NCBI GenBank assembly: GCA_020053565.1
Contig: JAGVMY010000075.1
Coordinates: forward strand, 1 to 7,223
DNA: 7,223 bases
Direction of reading: 5' to 3'
Source of the DNA: Thermodesulfovibrionales bacterium
Lineage (GTDB): Bacteria > Nitrospirota > Thermodesulfovibrionia > Thermodesulfovibrionales > SM23-35
Part shown: piece after piece, positions 1-6,500 of the stretch
How positions within the stretch are numbered: the first letter of the stretch is position 1
Layout: each line of letters begins with the position of its first letter
Made by a program: the position numbers and the translations under genes
The notes under the pieces: model-generated
Databases searched by the model: none
What the model saw: only the letters and a program-made list of their open reading frames with translations
Told to the model about the DNA's origin: nothing

Positions 1-1
1 C

Positions 2-379
2 ATGGATCTGAATCACCTTTATCAATCCGAACCTGCTCTTTATGAGGTAGACTTCCACTATAAAGGCTTTGAATGGTTAGATTTTCGGGACACTGAACAG
101 AGTGTCATCTCCTTTATAAGGAAGGCAAAAAATCCCCGGGATTTTCTTGTGGTTGTCTGTAACTTTACACCTTCTCCGAGAATCGGGTATCGCATTGGTG
201 TTCCTGAAAATTGCTTCTACAGGGAAATACTGAACAGTGACTCGCAACTATACTGGGGCAGTAATCTTGGCAATACCGGAGGTGTGAATGCCGATACTAT
301 CCCATGGCACGGAAGGCACTATTCAATCAATATCACCCTTCCCCCCCTTACTGTTCTCATATTTAAGCCGGTTAAATAA
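2..379 (+). CDS. glgB: 1,4-alpha-glucan branching enzyme, C-terminal fragment (5' end outside window)
   Basis: This is the last ~125 residues of glycogen branching enzyme, which transfers alpha-1,4 glucan segments to 6-hydroxyls to make the alpha-1,6 branches of glycogen in the cytoplasm. The frame is open to the window edge, so the ATG at base 2 is an internal methionine rather than a start. The full enzyme is usually 600-730 residues. Family-typical stretches are visible in order: LNHLYQSEPALYEVD, GFEWLDF, SVISFIRKA, DFLVVVCNFTP, GYRIGVP, YREILNSDS, then a GSNLGNTGG segment, IPWHGR and a final LPPLTVLIFKP. This is the end of the (beta/alpha)8 barrel region followed by the C-terminal all-beta domain. 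The gene ends with TAA at 377-379 and faces the minus-strand CAP gene across 113 bases. The catalytic barrel is not in the window, so activity cannot be judged. Confidence 0.93.
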   Translation: MDLNHLYQSEPALYEVDFHYKGFEWLDFRDTEQSVISFIRKAKNPRDFLVVVCNFTPSPRIGYRIGVPENCFYREILNSDSQLYWGSNLGNTGGVNADTIPWHGRHYSINITLPPLTVLIFKPVK

Positions 380-492
380 GGAAGATACTTTAAAAGCTTA
401 ATGTGTTGACTTTGTAAGATTGCTCGTTTGCCAGATGAAAAACTGTAGAGCTTATTATATTGCCCGCAATTCTCTTACAGGTTTCTGAAAAG

Positions 493-1008
493 TTACTTTT
501 CTGATGATGCGAACAGTAAAGTCCAAAATATTTTACCGGAACTTATTGCATACGCAGTACCGGCTTCTCTAAAGTTTGGGTTCATTATGTTTTCGCAGTG
601 AGATGTGCTTTTCAGCCATCCTTTCACTAACTCCCCAGGAGTTTGGTAGCCTTCTCCCACATTCTCTCCATAAACTATCCATTTATAACCAACTTTTGAA
701 AGCCTTTCTTCTGTGCTACTCCCATCAGAACCTCTATGACCTAAAAATCCTTTTTGAGCCATGTCTAAAGAGTGATGTAATGACGCCTGTCCAAGTTTCT
801 CATTCCATACAACAAGAGCTGCTGCCTTATAGTATTTATTCCCGCACTTCACCCCTTTTTCTCGAACTTCATTAATTAATTCTATTACGCGATTTTCACT
901 ATTGTGATTCCCTCTATCATCACCTAAAGCCTGATTTTTTTCGGCACAACAAATCAGAAAAATAAAAAAGACATAAAAGAGTATACATGCCTTATTTCTC
1001 ATAGTCAT
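493..1008 (-). CDS. Secreted CAP/SCP-domain (PR-1-like) protein
   Basis: A 171-residue protein with an N-terminal hydrophobic segment (about residues 8-20) followed by a CAP (CRISP, antigen 5, PR-1; SCP-like) domain over about residues 38-168. Visible signatures are WNEKLGQASLHHSLDMA (68-84), GHRGSDGSS with His91, GENVGEG with Glu115, TPGELVKGWLKSTSH with His137, then ENIMNPNFREAGTAYA. The His/Glu/His cavity residues of the family seem present, although the usual GHR is here SHC. Cys55 and Cys138 could form a disulfide. Two adjacent cysteines (C20, C21) end the leader, so it might be a lipoprotein, but the lipobox is poor (Cys at -1). Bacterial CAP proteins are extracytoplasmic and mostly of unknown function. 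The gene starts 6 nt after the cyclophilin stop, so the two are probably co-transcribed. No good Shine-Dalgarno site is visible, and a second ATG lies at 1000-1002. Confidence 0.85.
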   Translation of the reverse strand: MTMRNKACILFYVFFIFLICCAEKNQALGDDRGNHNSENRVIELINEVREKGVKCGNKYYKAAALVVWNEKLGQASLHHSLDMAQKGFLGHRGSDGSSTEERLSKVGYKWIVYGENVGEGYQTPGELVKGWLKSTSHCENIMNPNFREAGTAYAISSGKIFWTLLFASSEK

Positions 1009-1014
1009 GCACAG

Positions 1015-1608
1015 TTATTTTTCTATAACCTTCACTTTCATCTCTATCCTCTCAAGAGGATTATCTCTTCTATCCCTCGGCTGACTTACTATTTTGTCTG
1101 CCACTTCCATCCCGGAAATAACCTCACCAAAAACTGTATATTGCCTGTCAAGAAAAAACGAATCTGCAACACAGATAAAAAACTGTGAACCTGCGCTGTC
1201 AGGATGTGCTGCCCTTGCCATTGAAAGGGTTCCCCTTTTATGAGGCTTACTATTAAACTCTGCCTTAATCGTATACCCAGGTCCGCCTGTCCCGTGCTTT
1301 GACCTGTCAGGATCTTTTGAGTTTGGGTCTCCACCCTGAATCATGAATCCAGGGATTACACGATGAAAAACTGTTCCGTCATAAAATCCCTTGTTTACAA
1401 GCTCAATAAAATTATCCACATGATTTGGTGCTTCTTCCGGGAAAAACATTACCTCAATGTTTCCAAATTTTGTCTCAATAATCGCTCTTGTTTCAGCCAT
1501 CTTCTTAATCTCCTCTTTTGTAAATGTTTTATTTTTTATTTCTGCAAAAGCAAAAAGACTGAATAACAGAATTAAAACCAGCGCAATGGATACTCTAAAA
1601 AGCCTCAT
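1015..1608 (-). CDS. Exported cyclophilin-type peptidyl-prolyl cis-trans isomerase
   Basis: A 197-residue cyclophilin that catalyses cis-trans isomerisation of Xaa-Pro bonds and assists folding, here probably in the periplasm. Residues 1-22 form a Sec signal peptide (MRLFR, a hydrophobic core, then AFA before E23). The cyclophilin domain runs from about 42 to 196: ETKFGNIEVMFFPEEAP, the active-site block FHRVIPGFMIQGGD (81-94, catalytic-type Arg83, Phe88, Met89, Gln91), GTGGPGY (106-112), GTLSMAR (126-132), AGSQFFI (139-145) and LDRQYTVFGEV (153-163). The His of human CypA (H126) is replaced by Tyr157, a common bacterial variant. Length fits the PpiA/PpiB class. The start is well supported: GGAGG at 1613-1617 lies 4 nt upstream of the ATG and a promoter-like sequence precedes it. 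It is the first gene of a two-gene unit with the CAP protein. Confidence 0.95.
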   Translation of the reverse strand: MRLFRVSIALVLILLFSLFAFAEIKNKTFTKEEIKKMAETRAIIETKFGNIEVMFFPEEAPNHVDNFIELVNKGFYDGTVFHRVIPGFMIQGGDPNSKDPDRSKHGTGGPGYTIKAEFNSKPHKRGTLSMARAAHPDSAGSQFFICVADSFFLDRQYTVFGEVISGMEVADKIVSQPRDRRDNPLERIEMKVKVIEK

Positions 1609-1625
1609 AACACCTCCACAATATT

Positions 1626-1653
1626 ATTATATTTCAAGTTATTACTTTAACAA
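1626..1653 (-). promoter_or_regulatory. Candidate sigma70-type promoter for the cyclophilin-CAP unit
   Basis: On the minus strand a TTGTTA -35-like box (1648-1653) is followed by a 16-nt spacer and a perfect TATAAT -10 box (1626-1631). Transcription would start near 1619, giving a very short leader that still contains the GGAGG ribosome site at 1613-1617. The surroundings are AT-rich, which raises the chance of a random match. The position directly before the first gene of the unit supports it. Confidence 0.45.
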
Positions 1654-1736
1654 TATTTCGGAATAATTTCATGGGAAGAAGCTCTATTGATAGCATCTAA
1701 AATTCCTCTTAATAATTCACTCCCCTAAAATTTCAG

Positions 1737-1929
1737 ACTAAAAATTGCTCTTGGAGCGAACATTACGAAATTTTTGGGTTAACCAGCCTTAGCGAAAGGA
1801 GCGTTCCCGAAGGGGTGAATTTGCACTGTCTGAGTCCCGATCAATATCGGGACGAGTTTGCAAATTCGAGCAACCGAGCTTTAGACTGGTCAAAATTTTC
1901 GTTCAGTGAGCGAGAAGGCATTTTTTAGT
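1737..1929. repeat. 193-bp imperfect palindrome, MITE-like or REP-like dispersed element
   Basis: The ends are inverted copies: ACTAAAAA at 1737-1744 matches TTTTTAGT at 1922-1929, and the similarity continues inward for about 39 bases with mismatches (for example ACGAAA plus T-run on the left against its complement on the right). The centre contains a perfect 9-bp pair, GAATTTGCA (1817-1825) with TGCAAATTC (1859-1867). The core is a perfect 8-bp stem GTCCCGAT (1834-1841) / ATCGGGAC (1846-1853) with a CAAT loop. The whole segment could fold into one long hairpin. It is more GC-rich than its flanks, carries repeated GAGCGA-type words and has no credible coding frame. Both ends finish in a T-run when read outward, so it could also terminate transcription in either direction. 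No target-site duplication is clear. Fills most of the 393-base gap at 1609-2001. Confidence 0.75.
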
Positions 1930-1941
1930 ATTAACTGGTTC

Positions 1942-1976
1942 TTCATCTGAAGATGAATTTTTAGATGCTTCCATCT
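1942..1976. repeat. Two adjacent small hairpins after the iron-sulfur gene
   Basis: Two perfect short inverted repeats lie between the palindromic element and the stop codon of the membrane ferredoxin gene. They are TTCATC/GATGAA (1942-1947 and 1952-1957, TGAA loop) and AGATG/CATCT (1963-1967 and 1972-1976, CTTC loop on the plus strand, GAAG on the minus strand). In the minus direction neither is followed by a T-run, so they are not canonical intrinsic terminators. They might stabilise the 3' end of the operon transcript or help the larger palindrome downstream end it. Confidence 0.35.
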
Positions 1977-2001
1977 ATATTATAACTCGAACAGAATAAG
2001 C

Positions 2002-3558
2002 TCAGGACAACAAGAGCTGGTTCTTCTTTGACCTCGATTCACCTATGCTTGTGACATAGATAGCTGGCATGTCTACCACAGGGCACTTGGTCTCACAAAT
2101 ACCACAACCTATACAGAGTTCAAGGTCAATCCTTGGCTGTTTGATAACAAACTCCTTCCCATCCCTGTCCTTTACTTTTGCATTTTCAAACCATATAGCT
2201 TTCTTTGGGGTGGGACAAACCTCCTCACAAACTATGCACGGTGTCGCATGCGCATAAGGCAGACATCTCCCCTTGTCAATCATGGCAAGCCCTATCTTTA
2301 CCTTAACCTTCTCTTTTATTGCTAATTTTTTTATTGCTCCTGTCGGACAGACTTGACCACAGAGTGTACATCTGTATTCACAGTATCCTATCTTTGGAAT
2401 AAGCAGAGGTGACCATATCCCTTCAAGACCTGCCTCGAGAAGTGTGGGCTGGAGTCCATTGGTAATACATACCTTCATGCACTCTCCACATTTGACACAT
2501 CTTTTTAAAAATTCTTTTTCTTCAAGTGACCCTGGTGGCCTGATGAGTTTTGGATTTGAAAAACCCGATCTGGAAAGAGGTGCTGTCCTTAATAAAGGGA
2601 CCGCTCCCGCACCAGAGAGCATCGAGACAATCACCCTTCTTCTCCCAAGATCCATTGCTGCAGCAGCTCTCTTTGTGGCAAATCCAAAACTCACTGCATT
2701 CTCAGGACAGACGTCATCACAATTCCAGCAATAGAAACACTCTGTATTTCTCCAGTTTTCTCTTTTGTCAGGTGCAGCATTACCCTGGCAAACTGAAGCA
2801 CATGCCTCACATGAAGTGCATCCTTCACTCACTGATCTTTTAAGGAGTGAATATCTCGACAGAATTCCGAGAAGAGCTCCAAGTGGACAGAGATACCTGC
2901 ACCAGAACCTTCTTTCCACAAGGTTCAGACCAAGTACGAGAAAGAACAAAATGCCTATAAATACACTCTGATAGTAAAAGGGCTGTTGGAATGAAAGAAC
3001 GCTCTTTTTCAGGATAGAATAAAGAGATTCTAAAATATCAACTAAACCTCTTATATTCAAATCATACAGAATGTCAAATACTGTTCTTATGCTGTAATTA
3101 AATAACGGGAATACACTCACAGAGAATGACCTGATAAGAAGCGATAGGGGATCCATAATACCTACAAGCTGAAGTGTAAATAAAGAAGATACAATGAGGA
3201 ATATCAAAATATAATATTTCATTCGGTACCAGTCTCTGCTTGCCTCATTAATACTTTTCTTCCTCAGATAACCTATCATGTTGTTGAGAGTTCCGAGAGG
3301 ACAGATCCAACCGCAGAATACCTTCCCAAAGATTATCGTAAGAATAATGATAATAAGGGAAAAGTAAAAAGCACCTGCAACAGCATGTGCAGAAAAAAGT
3401 GTAGTAAAAAATATAAGGGGGTCAAAATCAAGAAAAATTTTGACAGGATAACCAAGTTCATCCTCACCTTTTGATTCTGTCTGTAAAAACAGAAACAAAA
3501 ATATAAGTAAGAATATACCCTGTGAAATCCTTCGAAGGTTCTGCATTTTAACCCGCAT
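2002..3558 (-). CDS. NapH-NapG-like fusion: polytopic membrane ferredoxin with six 4Fe-4S motifs
   Basis: About 518 residues from ATG 3556-3558. Numbering here follows the 524-residue reading from a TTG at 3574-3576. Another ATG is at 3544-3546, and none has a strong Shine-Dalgarno site. The N-terminal half resembles NapH, the membrane quinol-dehydrogenase subunit. It has membrane segments near 16-32, 65-84, 120-138 and 204-220, and the two CX3CP motifs FCGWICPLG (87-95) and CRYLCPLG (226-233). Two cluster motifs follow: C253/256/259/263 and C280/283/286/290. A twin-arginine-like stretch, RRRVIVSMLSGAGAVPLL (312-329), then leads into a NapG-like domain with four motifs: C360/363/366/370, C399/403/406/410, C438/447/450/454 and C488/491/494/498. 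NapH and NapG are normally separate proteins passing electrons from quinol to periplasmic acceptors. Here no NapA or NapB is nearby, so nitrate reduction is not implied. The true partner is probably encoded upstream in the same cluster. Confidence 0.85.
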   Translation of the reverse strand: MRVKMQNLRRISQGIFLLIFLFLFLQTESKGEDELGYPVKIFLDFDPLIFFTTLFSAHAVAGAFYFSLIIIILTIIFGKVFCGWICPLGTLNNMIGYLRKKSINEASRDWYRMKYYILIFLIVSSLFTLQLVGIMDPLSLLIRSFSVSVFPLFNYSIRTVFDILYDLNIRGLVDILESLYSILKKSVLSFQQPFYYQSVFIGILFFLVLGLNLVERRFWCRYLCPLGALLGILSRYSLLKRSVSEGCTSCEACASVCQGNAAPDKRENWRNTECFYCWNCDDVCPENAVSFGFATKRAAAAMDLGRRRVIVSMLSGAGAVPLLRTAPLSRSGFSNPKLIRPPGSLEEKEFLKRCVKCGECMKVCITNGLQPTLLEAGLEGIWSPLLIPKIGYCEYRCTLCGQVCPTGAIKKLAIKEKVKVKIGLAMIDKGRCLPYAHATPCIVCEEVCPTPKKAIWFENAKVKDRDGKEFVIKQPRIDLELCIGCGICETKCPVVDMPAIYVTSIGESRSKKNQLLLS

Positions 3559-3598
3559 CGTTCTTAAATTTAACAAACAGGCAGGACAGAGTATCTGA

Positions 3599-4504
3599 TT
3601 AGATATTTATTCTCTTAATCTTTAATTTTGAGAGGTCCATTCTTCCAAGGCCTGCCTTATCTGCAATCCTCACATATCCAAGATCGCTCCCCTTCATACC
3701 AAAGAGAGTAGCACCATAAGAGTCAATTGCAACCTGGTCAATTCCGGCAATAACCATATTCAGTTTTTTCACGTCCTCAATATTTCCACCCTGAGGACCA
3801 TTTGCGGTCAGGATGCGAACTGCATCAAGGATAGTAAGATTCGGTTTAATAACTGTCGCAAGGTCAACAAGGCTCTCGTCAAGCCTCTGGTGTATCTTAT
3901 TCCTCGAACCACCCATCACCCCCATCCAGTTTTTCATTGACAATGTGAGCTTTGAGAGGCCATGATGTTTTGCAATGGGAACATTTATAATCTTGTCTGC
4001 TTCCAATAACTCGGTATAGAGCGGCCATGATTTAATTGCAAGGCCATTTGGTATTTTTACATCCTTGAACTTCCTGTCATCAATATAACTGACCTCTGCA
4101 CCTGCTGCAGTTGCAGCATCAGCAATACCACTCTGTTTATAGCATCTCCTCGGGTCGTTACAGGGTCTGTCGAATACTTTCACCTTTTTTGCGCCTGATT
4201 CATAACAGAGCTTTACCACAGTTGCAACCACTTCCGGGTTTGTATTTGCTGCTTGCTCAGGCAGCCTATCCCATCCAATATTGGGTTTTATCACTACAAT
4301 ATCGCCTCTCGAGACAAATTTCTTCATCCTACCGAGTGCATCTATTGCGGCCCTGATAATCTCTGTAGGTGATACCCCATGTGCAACAACGAGGTCAATC
4401 TTCTCTGATGCCTCAAGAGTGTTCATAACTGTATTTAAACCATTCGGAATTGAAAGCCCAGCTCCAGTGATTGCTGCTAATTTAAGAAATTCCCTGCGAT
4501 CCAT
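3599..4504 (-). CDS. Tat-exported DUF362 domain protein (second of two)
   Basis: A 301-residue protein of the DUF362 family (COG2006), whose biochemical function is not established. Members are often encoded with or fused to ferredoxins. The start at ATG 4502-4504 is chosen because AGGGTG (4509-4514) lies 4 nt upstream and the protein then opens with a classic twin-arginine signal, MDRREFLKLAAITGAGLS. A TTG 24 nt further upstream would add eight residues in front of the signal and is less likely. Family blocks visible are VVIKPNIGW (70-78), a NTNPEVV segment, SGAKKVKVFDRP (103-114), IINVPIAKHHGLSKLTLSMK (172-191) with NWMGVMGG following, LTILDAVRILTANGPQGG (223-240) and VAIDSYG (258-264). Three cysteines at 100, 115 and 121 give no ferredoxin motif, so any cluster must come from a partner. 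It ends 40 nt before the ferredoxin fusion gene and is probably co-transcribed with it. Confidence 0.85.
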   Translation of the reverse strand: MDRREFLKLAAITGAGLSIPNGLNTVMNTLEASEKIDLVVAHGVSPTEIIRAAIDALGRMKKFVSRGDIVVIKPNIGWDRLPEQAANTNPEVVATVVKLCYESGAKKVKVFDRPCNDPRRCYKQSGIADAATAAGAEVSYIDDRKFKDVKIPNGLAIKSWPLYTELLEADKIINVPIAKHHGLSKLTLSMKNWMGVMGGSRNKIHQRLDESLVDLATVIKPNLTILDAVRILTANGPQGGNIEDVKKLNMVIAGIDQVAIDSYGATLFGMKGSDLGYVRIADKAGLGRMDLSKLKIKRINI

Positions 4505-4546
4505 CTTGCACCCTTTATCACAAATCAATTATTACAGGCCGTTTAT

Positions 4547-4576
4547 TTTATATATTTATTAATAAAATTATCACAA
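4547..4576 (-). promoter_or_regulatory. Candidate internal promoter before the second DUF362 gene
   Basis: In the 129-base gap between the two DUF362 genes, the minus strand shows TTGTGA (4571-4576), an 18-nt spacer and TATAAA (4547-4552), with a predicted start about 36 nt before the ATG. An 11-bp direct repeat, ATTTGTGATAA on the minus strand, occurs at 4568-4578 (over the -35 box) and again at 4515-4525 (next to the ribosome site). The gap is very AT-rich, so chance matches are likely. Confidence 0.3.
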
Positions 4577-4633
4577 ATATAAAGAAATTACAAATTGAAC
4601 ACTATTTTTAAAAAGATGCTTCCTGTCTATTTC

Positions 4634-5527
4634 TCAGATAAGTACTTCTTCCATCCAGCCTAATTTCAAAAGCTCTATTTCTTTGAGATCGCTTGTGCCG
4701 AGTTTATGTTTTATGTCAGCAATAGCTATATGTTTGGCAGATGGTTTTAAAGGTATATCTTCACCAAAATATGCTCTACGTTTAAGTTCAAATATTTTTA
4801 AGCCCACTGCATCTAATGCGACAGGGTCTGTTCCTACCAAAATACCTTTATAAGACCACGTATATGTCGAGTCAAAATGATGTACACCAATTCCATGAAA
4901 AAGAGGATTGAGCATTACCAGAACATTCAATCTTGTTTTATCCTTTACGATTGGTAATTTCCATACTGCACCCAGATCTGAGCAGGAATCAGGATGGTAA
5001 AGAGGAGGCCATGAAGCAAACATGATATAGTTTTTGATACATCCGCCCACTCCTGACCAGTGGTGTGTTCTAAATGGTCGTACATTAATGAGCGCAGTAG
5101 AGTTAAGAAATATACGGTTTTTTAACACACCCCGATCATCAATACCAATGTTCCCTTCAGGCACACCTGCATCTATACTACGCCTCTTTAAAGTACTTTC
5201 CACCTCTGTTGGTGTTGGCAGCGGTCCCCATACATTGCTTTTGATCCCAACGATATCATGAGGCTTAACCAAGTATTTCCATGCTTTAACAGGATCTTCC
5301 TTGCCAACCAATGCGGTAACAGCTTTATCGAGCATACGCTGAATTACCTTTGGATTGATATGCCCTTTTCTATCAATGATATCCGCATCCCTGATAAGGA
5401 CTACCTTTGTCTTTTTTTTCACCTCTGCCTCTGCCTTTATTTCAAGAGATAAACCCATCGTAACTGCCAAGGTAGTAGCAACACTCCCTCTCAGAAAATC
5501 ACGGCGTGTGATAATCTTGTTTTTCAT
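4634..5527 (-). CDS. Tat-exported DUF362 domain protein (first of two)
   Basis: A 297-residue protein with a twin-arginine signal at the N-terminus (TRRDFLRGSVATTLAVTMG, residues 7-25), followed by a divergent DUF362 domain. Blocks that correspond to the family are VVLIRD (42-47), DIVGIKSNVWG (91-101, the counterpart of the KPN block), NSTALINVRPFRTHHWSGVG (142-161) continuing into GCIKNYIMFAS (161-171, the counterpart of the LSMKNWMG block), and GTDPVALDAVG (232-242). It contains Cys163 and Cys182 but no ferredoxin motif. Its function is unknown, and export to the periplasm is inferred from the signal. The ATG overlaps the stop of the DUF6599-like gene as ATGA (5524-5527), a strong sign of translational coupling, and AAGG sits 5 nt before the start inside the upstream gene. 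It is not a recent duplicate of the other DUF362 protein, because only short family blocks align. Confidence 0.82.
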   Translation of the reverse strand: MKNKIITRRDFLRGSVATTLAVTMGLSLEIKAEAEVKKKTKVVLIRDADIIDRKGHINPKVIQRMLDKAVTALVGKEDPVKAWKYLVKPHDIVGIKSNVWGPLPTPTEVESTLKRRSIDAGVPEGNIGIDDRGVLKNRIFLNSTALINVRPFRTHHWSGVGGCIKNYIMFASWPPLYHPDSCSDLGAVWKLPIVKDKTRLNVLVMLNPLFHGIGVHHFDSTYTWSYKGILVGTDPVALDAVGLKIFELKRRAYFGEDIPLKPSAKHIAIADIKHKLGTSDLKEIELLKLGWMEEVLI

Positions 5528-6414
5528 CTCAGCCTTTTCCTTACAACCTCAATCTTTGAAGATGCTTCAGCCTTGTCAAGGGCATCAAAGACTATTATTA
5601 AAAAATTCTGGTGTAATGTTGCCGCTGTCCATTTTCTATTTTCTGTCTGTATCACACCTTTTTGTCCTGCATCAGGCATATAAACTTTCATAAAGCTCTC
5701 AAGGGCTGCATTCGCAAGTTCTATATTCTGATATTGCACTAAAAGGAGATAGCTTTTGTCGTCTTTATATAGTGCAAGTACTGCCTTTGAATACTCGTCA
5801 AGGTGAAGAATGTTCTTATCTGCAACAAAGTAGTGATAGTTTAGAATTTCATGTTTGTGAAAATAGCGAAGGTCTTTTTCCAATAACTCATCTTCTGGTA
5901 GATATTTGAGAAGCTCTGGTTTTTCCCCTTTTGCTTCTATCGCCTTTGAAATTAACCTGCCCAGAGCCAGAACTGCCTTTTTTACCTGTGGTGTTTCTCG
6001 CTCTCCACGGATACAAATAAAAAATTTATTTTTCCAGAAGCAAAGAAGACCACCTTTGTATTCTGAATCCTGCCCGATTTCTGCACTTTTAGTTTCTCTC
6101 CCCTGGCCATGGCTGAATATCCCAAAGGCATCTTCCGGAGAACCCATATCAAATATTTCAACAATAATTTCTGGCCCTGATGCTTTTGCATACCGTTTTA
6201 CTATAAGCCCTTTATACCCATAGGTGAGGTATATCTCTCCTGCCCCATCCATATAGTCGTAGATTGTTTCTCTATCGTATATTTTAGCTTTCCCATGAGC
6301 CTTCCACCCATGAATTTCATTTGGGAGCAATGTTAACATCTCATACTCTGTTGACTCTGCCATTGAAGGAGTTACCAAACAAATTAAAAAAATAAATATT
6401 GTTAAACACAACAT
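5524..6414 (-). CDS. Secreted DUF6599-like protein
   Basis: A 296-residue protein with a Sec signal peptide (residues 1-19, hydrophobic core then SMA before E20). The mature part begins with a stretch I associate with DUF6599: LLPNEIHGWKAHG, then YDRETIYDYMDGAGEIYLTY (46-65), the GYKGLIVKRYA strand, and IIVEIFDMGSPEDAFGIFS (83-101). Around 118-140 comes a GGLLCFWKNKFFICIRGE segment with two cysteines. The C-terminal half (about 165-296) shows alternating beta and alpha patterns, such as YLLLVQYQN and FLIIVFDALDKA, and may be a second copy-like lobe. No enzymatic motif is visible and the function is unknown. It is the first gene of the four-gene cluster and overlaps the next gene by 4 nt, so it is very probably made with the Tat-exported DUF362 protein and shares its compartment. 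The family name is from memory. Confidence 0.72.
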   Translation of the reverse strand: MLCLTIFIFLICLVTPSMAESTEYEMLTLLPNEIHGWKAHGKAKIYDRETIYDYMDGAGEIYLTYGYKGLIVKRYAKASGPEIIVEIFDMGSPEDAFGIFSHGQGRETKSAEIGQDSEYKGGLLCFWKNKFFICIRGERETPQVKKAVLALGRLISKAIEAKGEKPELLKYLPEDELLEKDLRYFHKHEILNYHYFVADKNILHLDEYSKAVLALYKDDKSYLLLVQYQNIELANAALESFMKVYMPDAGQKGVIQTENRKWTAATLHQNFLIIVFDALDKAEASSKIEVVRKRLR

Positions 6415-6443
6415 AATTATCTTTAGGTGTTCATTCCTGCTTT

Positions 6444-6449
6444 ATTATA
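6444..6449 (-). promoter_or_regulatory. Possible -10 box for the four-gene cluster
   Basis: A perfect TATAAT is present on the minus strand 30 nt before the ATG of the DUF6599-like gene, in the 86-base gap after the DUF433 gene. No recognisable -35 box lies at the right spacing (the hexamer 17 nt upstream is ACAAAA). This is a weak candidate supported mainly by its position. Confidence 0.3.
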
Positions 6450-6500
6450 ATGCCTTTATCGAGGCTTTTTGTTTGGCAGTAAGGATTTGGTCGATGAGAG

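Noticed and set aside
487..501. GAAAAG/CTTTTC inverted repeat across the stop codon of the CAP gene as a terminator
   Set aside because: The stem is A/T-dominated with a 3-nt loop containing the stop codon and has no T-run after it, so it would be a weak structure.
1634..1696. A 20-codon minus-strand frame before the cyclophilin gene with an AGAGG upstream of its ATG
   Set aside because: It is very short and AT-rich, overlaps the better-supported promoter, and has no recognisable sequence.
1737..1929. CRISPR repeat or tRNA-like interpretation of the palindromic segment
   Set aside because: There is no direct repeat and spacer periodicity and no cloverleaf arrangement. The symmetry is a single nested inverted repeat.
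1963..1972. The 10-mer AGATGCTTCC shared between 1963-1972 and 4614-4623, both shortly after stop codons of cluster genes
   Set aside because: A single shared 10-mer with different flanks is compatible with chance in 7 kb and no common structure extends from it.
2444..2843. Open frames on the plus strand opposite the membrane ferredoxin gene
   Set aside because: They run antisense to strongly conserved cysteine motifs and have no family resemblance. They are a by-product of the real gene's codon use.
2002..6414. Reading the cluster as a periplasmic nitrate reductase (nap) operon
   Set aside because: NapA, NapB and NapD are absent and the partners are DUF362 and DUF6599-like proteins. Only the electron-transfer module resembles Nap.
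6452..6471. GCCT/AGGC hairpin followed by TTTTT on the plus strand, resembling an intrinsic terminator
   Set aside because: The stem is only 4 bp and there is no plus-strand gene upstream for it to terminate. In the minus direction no T-run follows.
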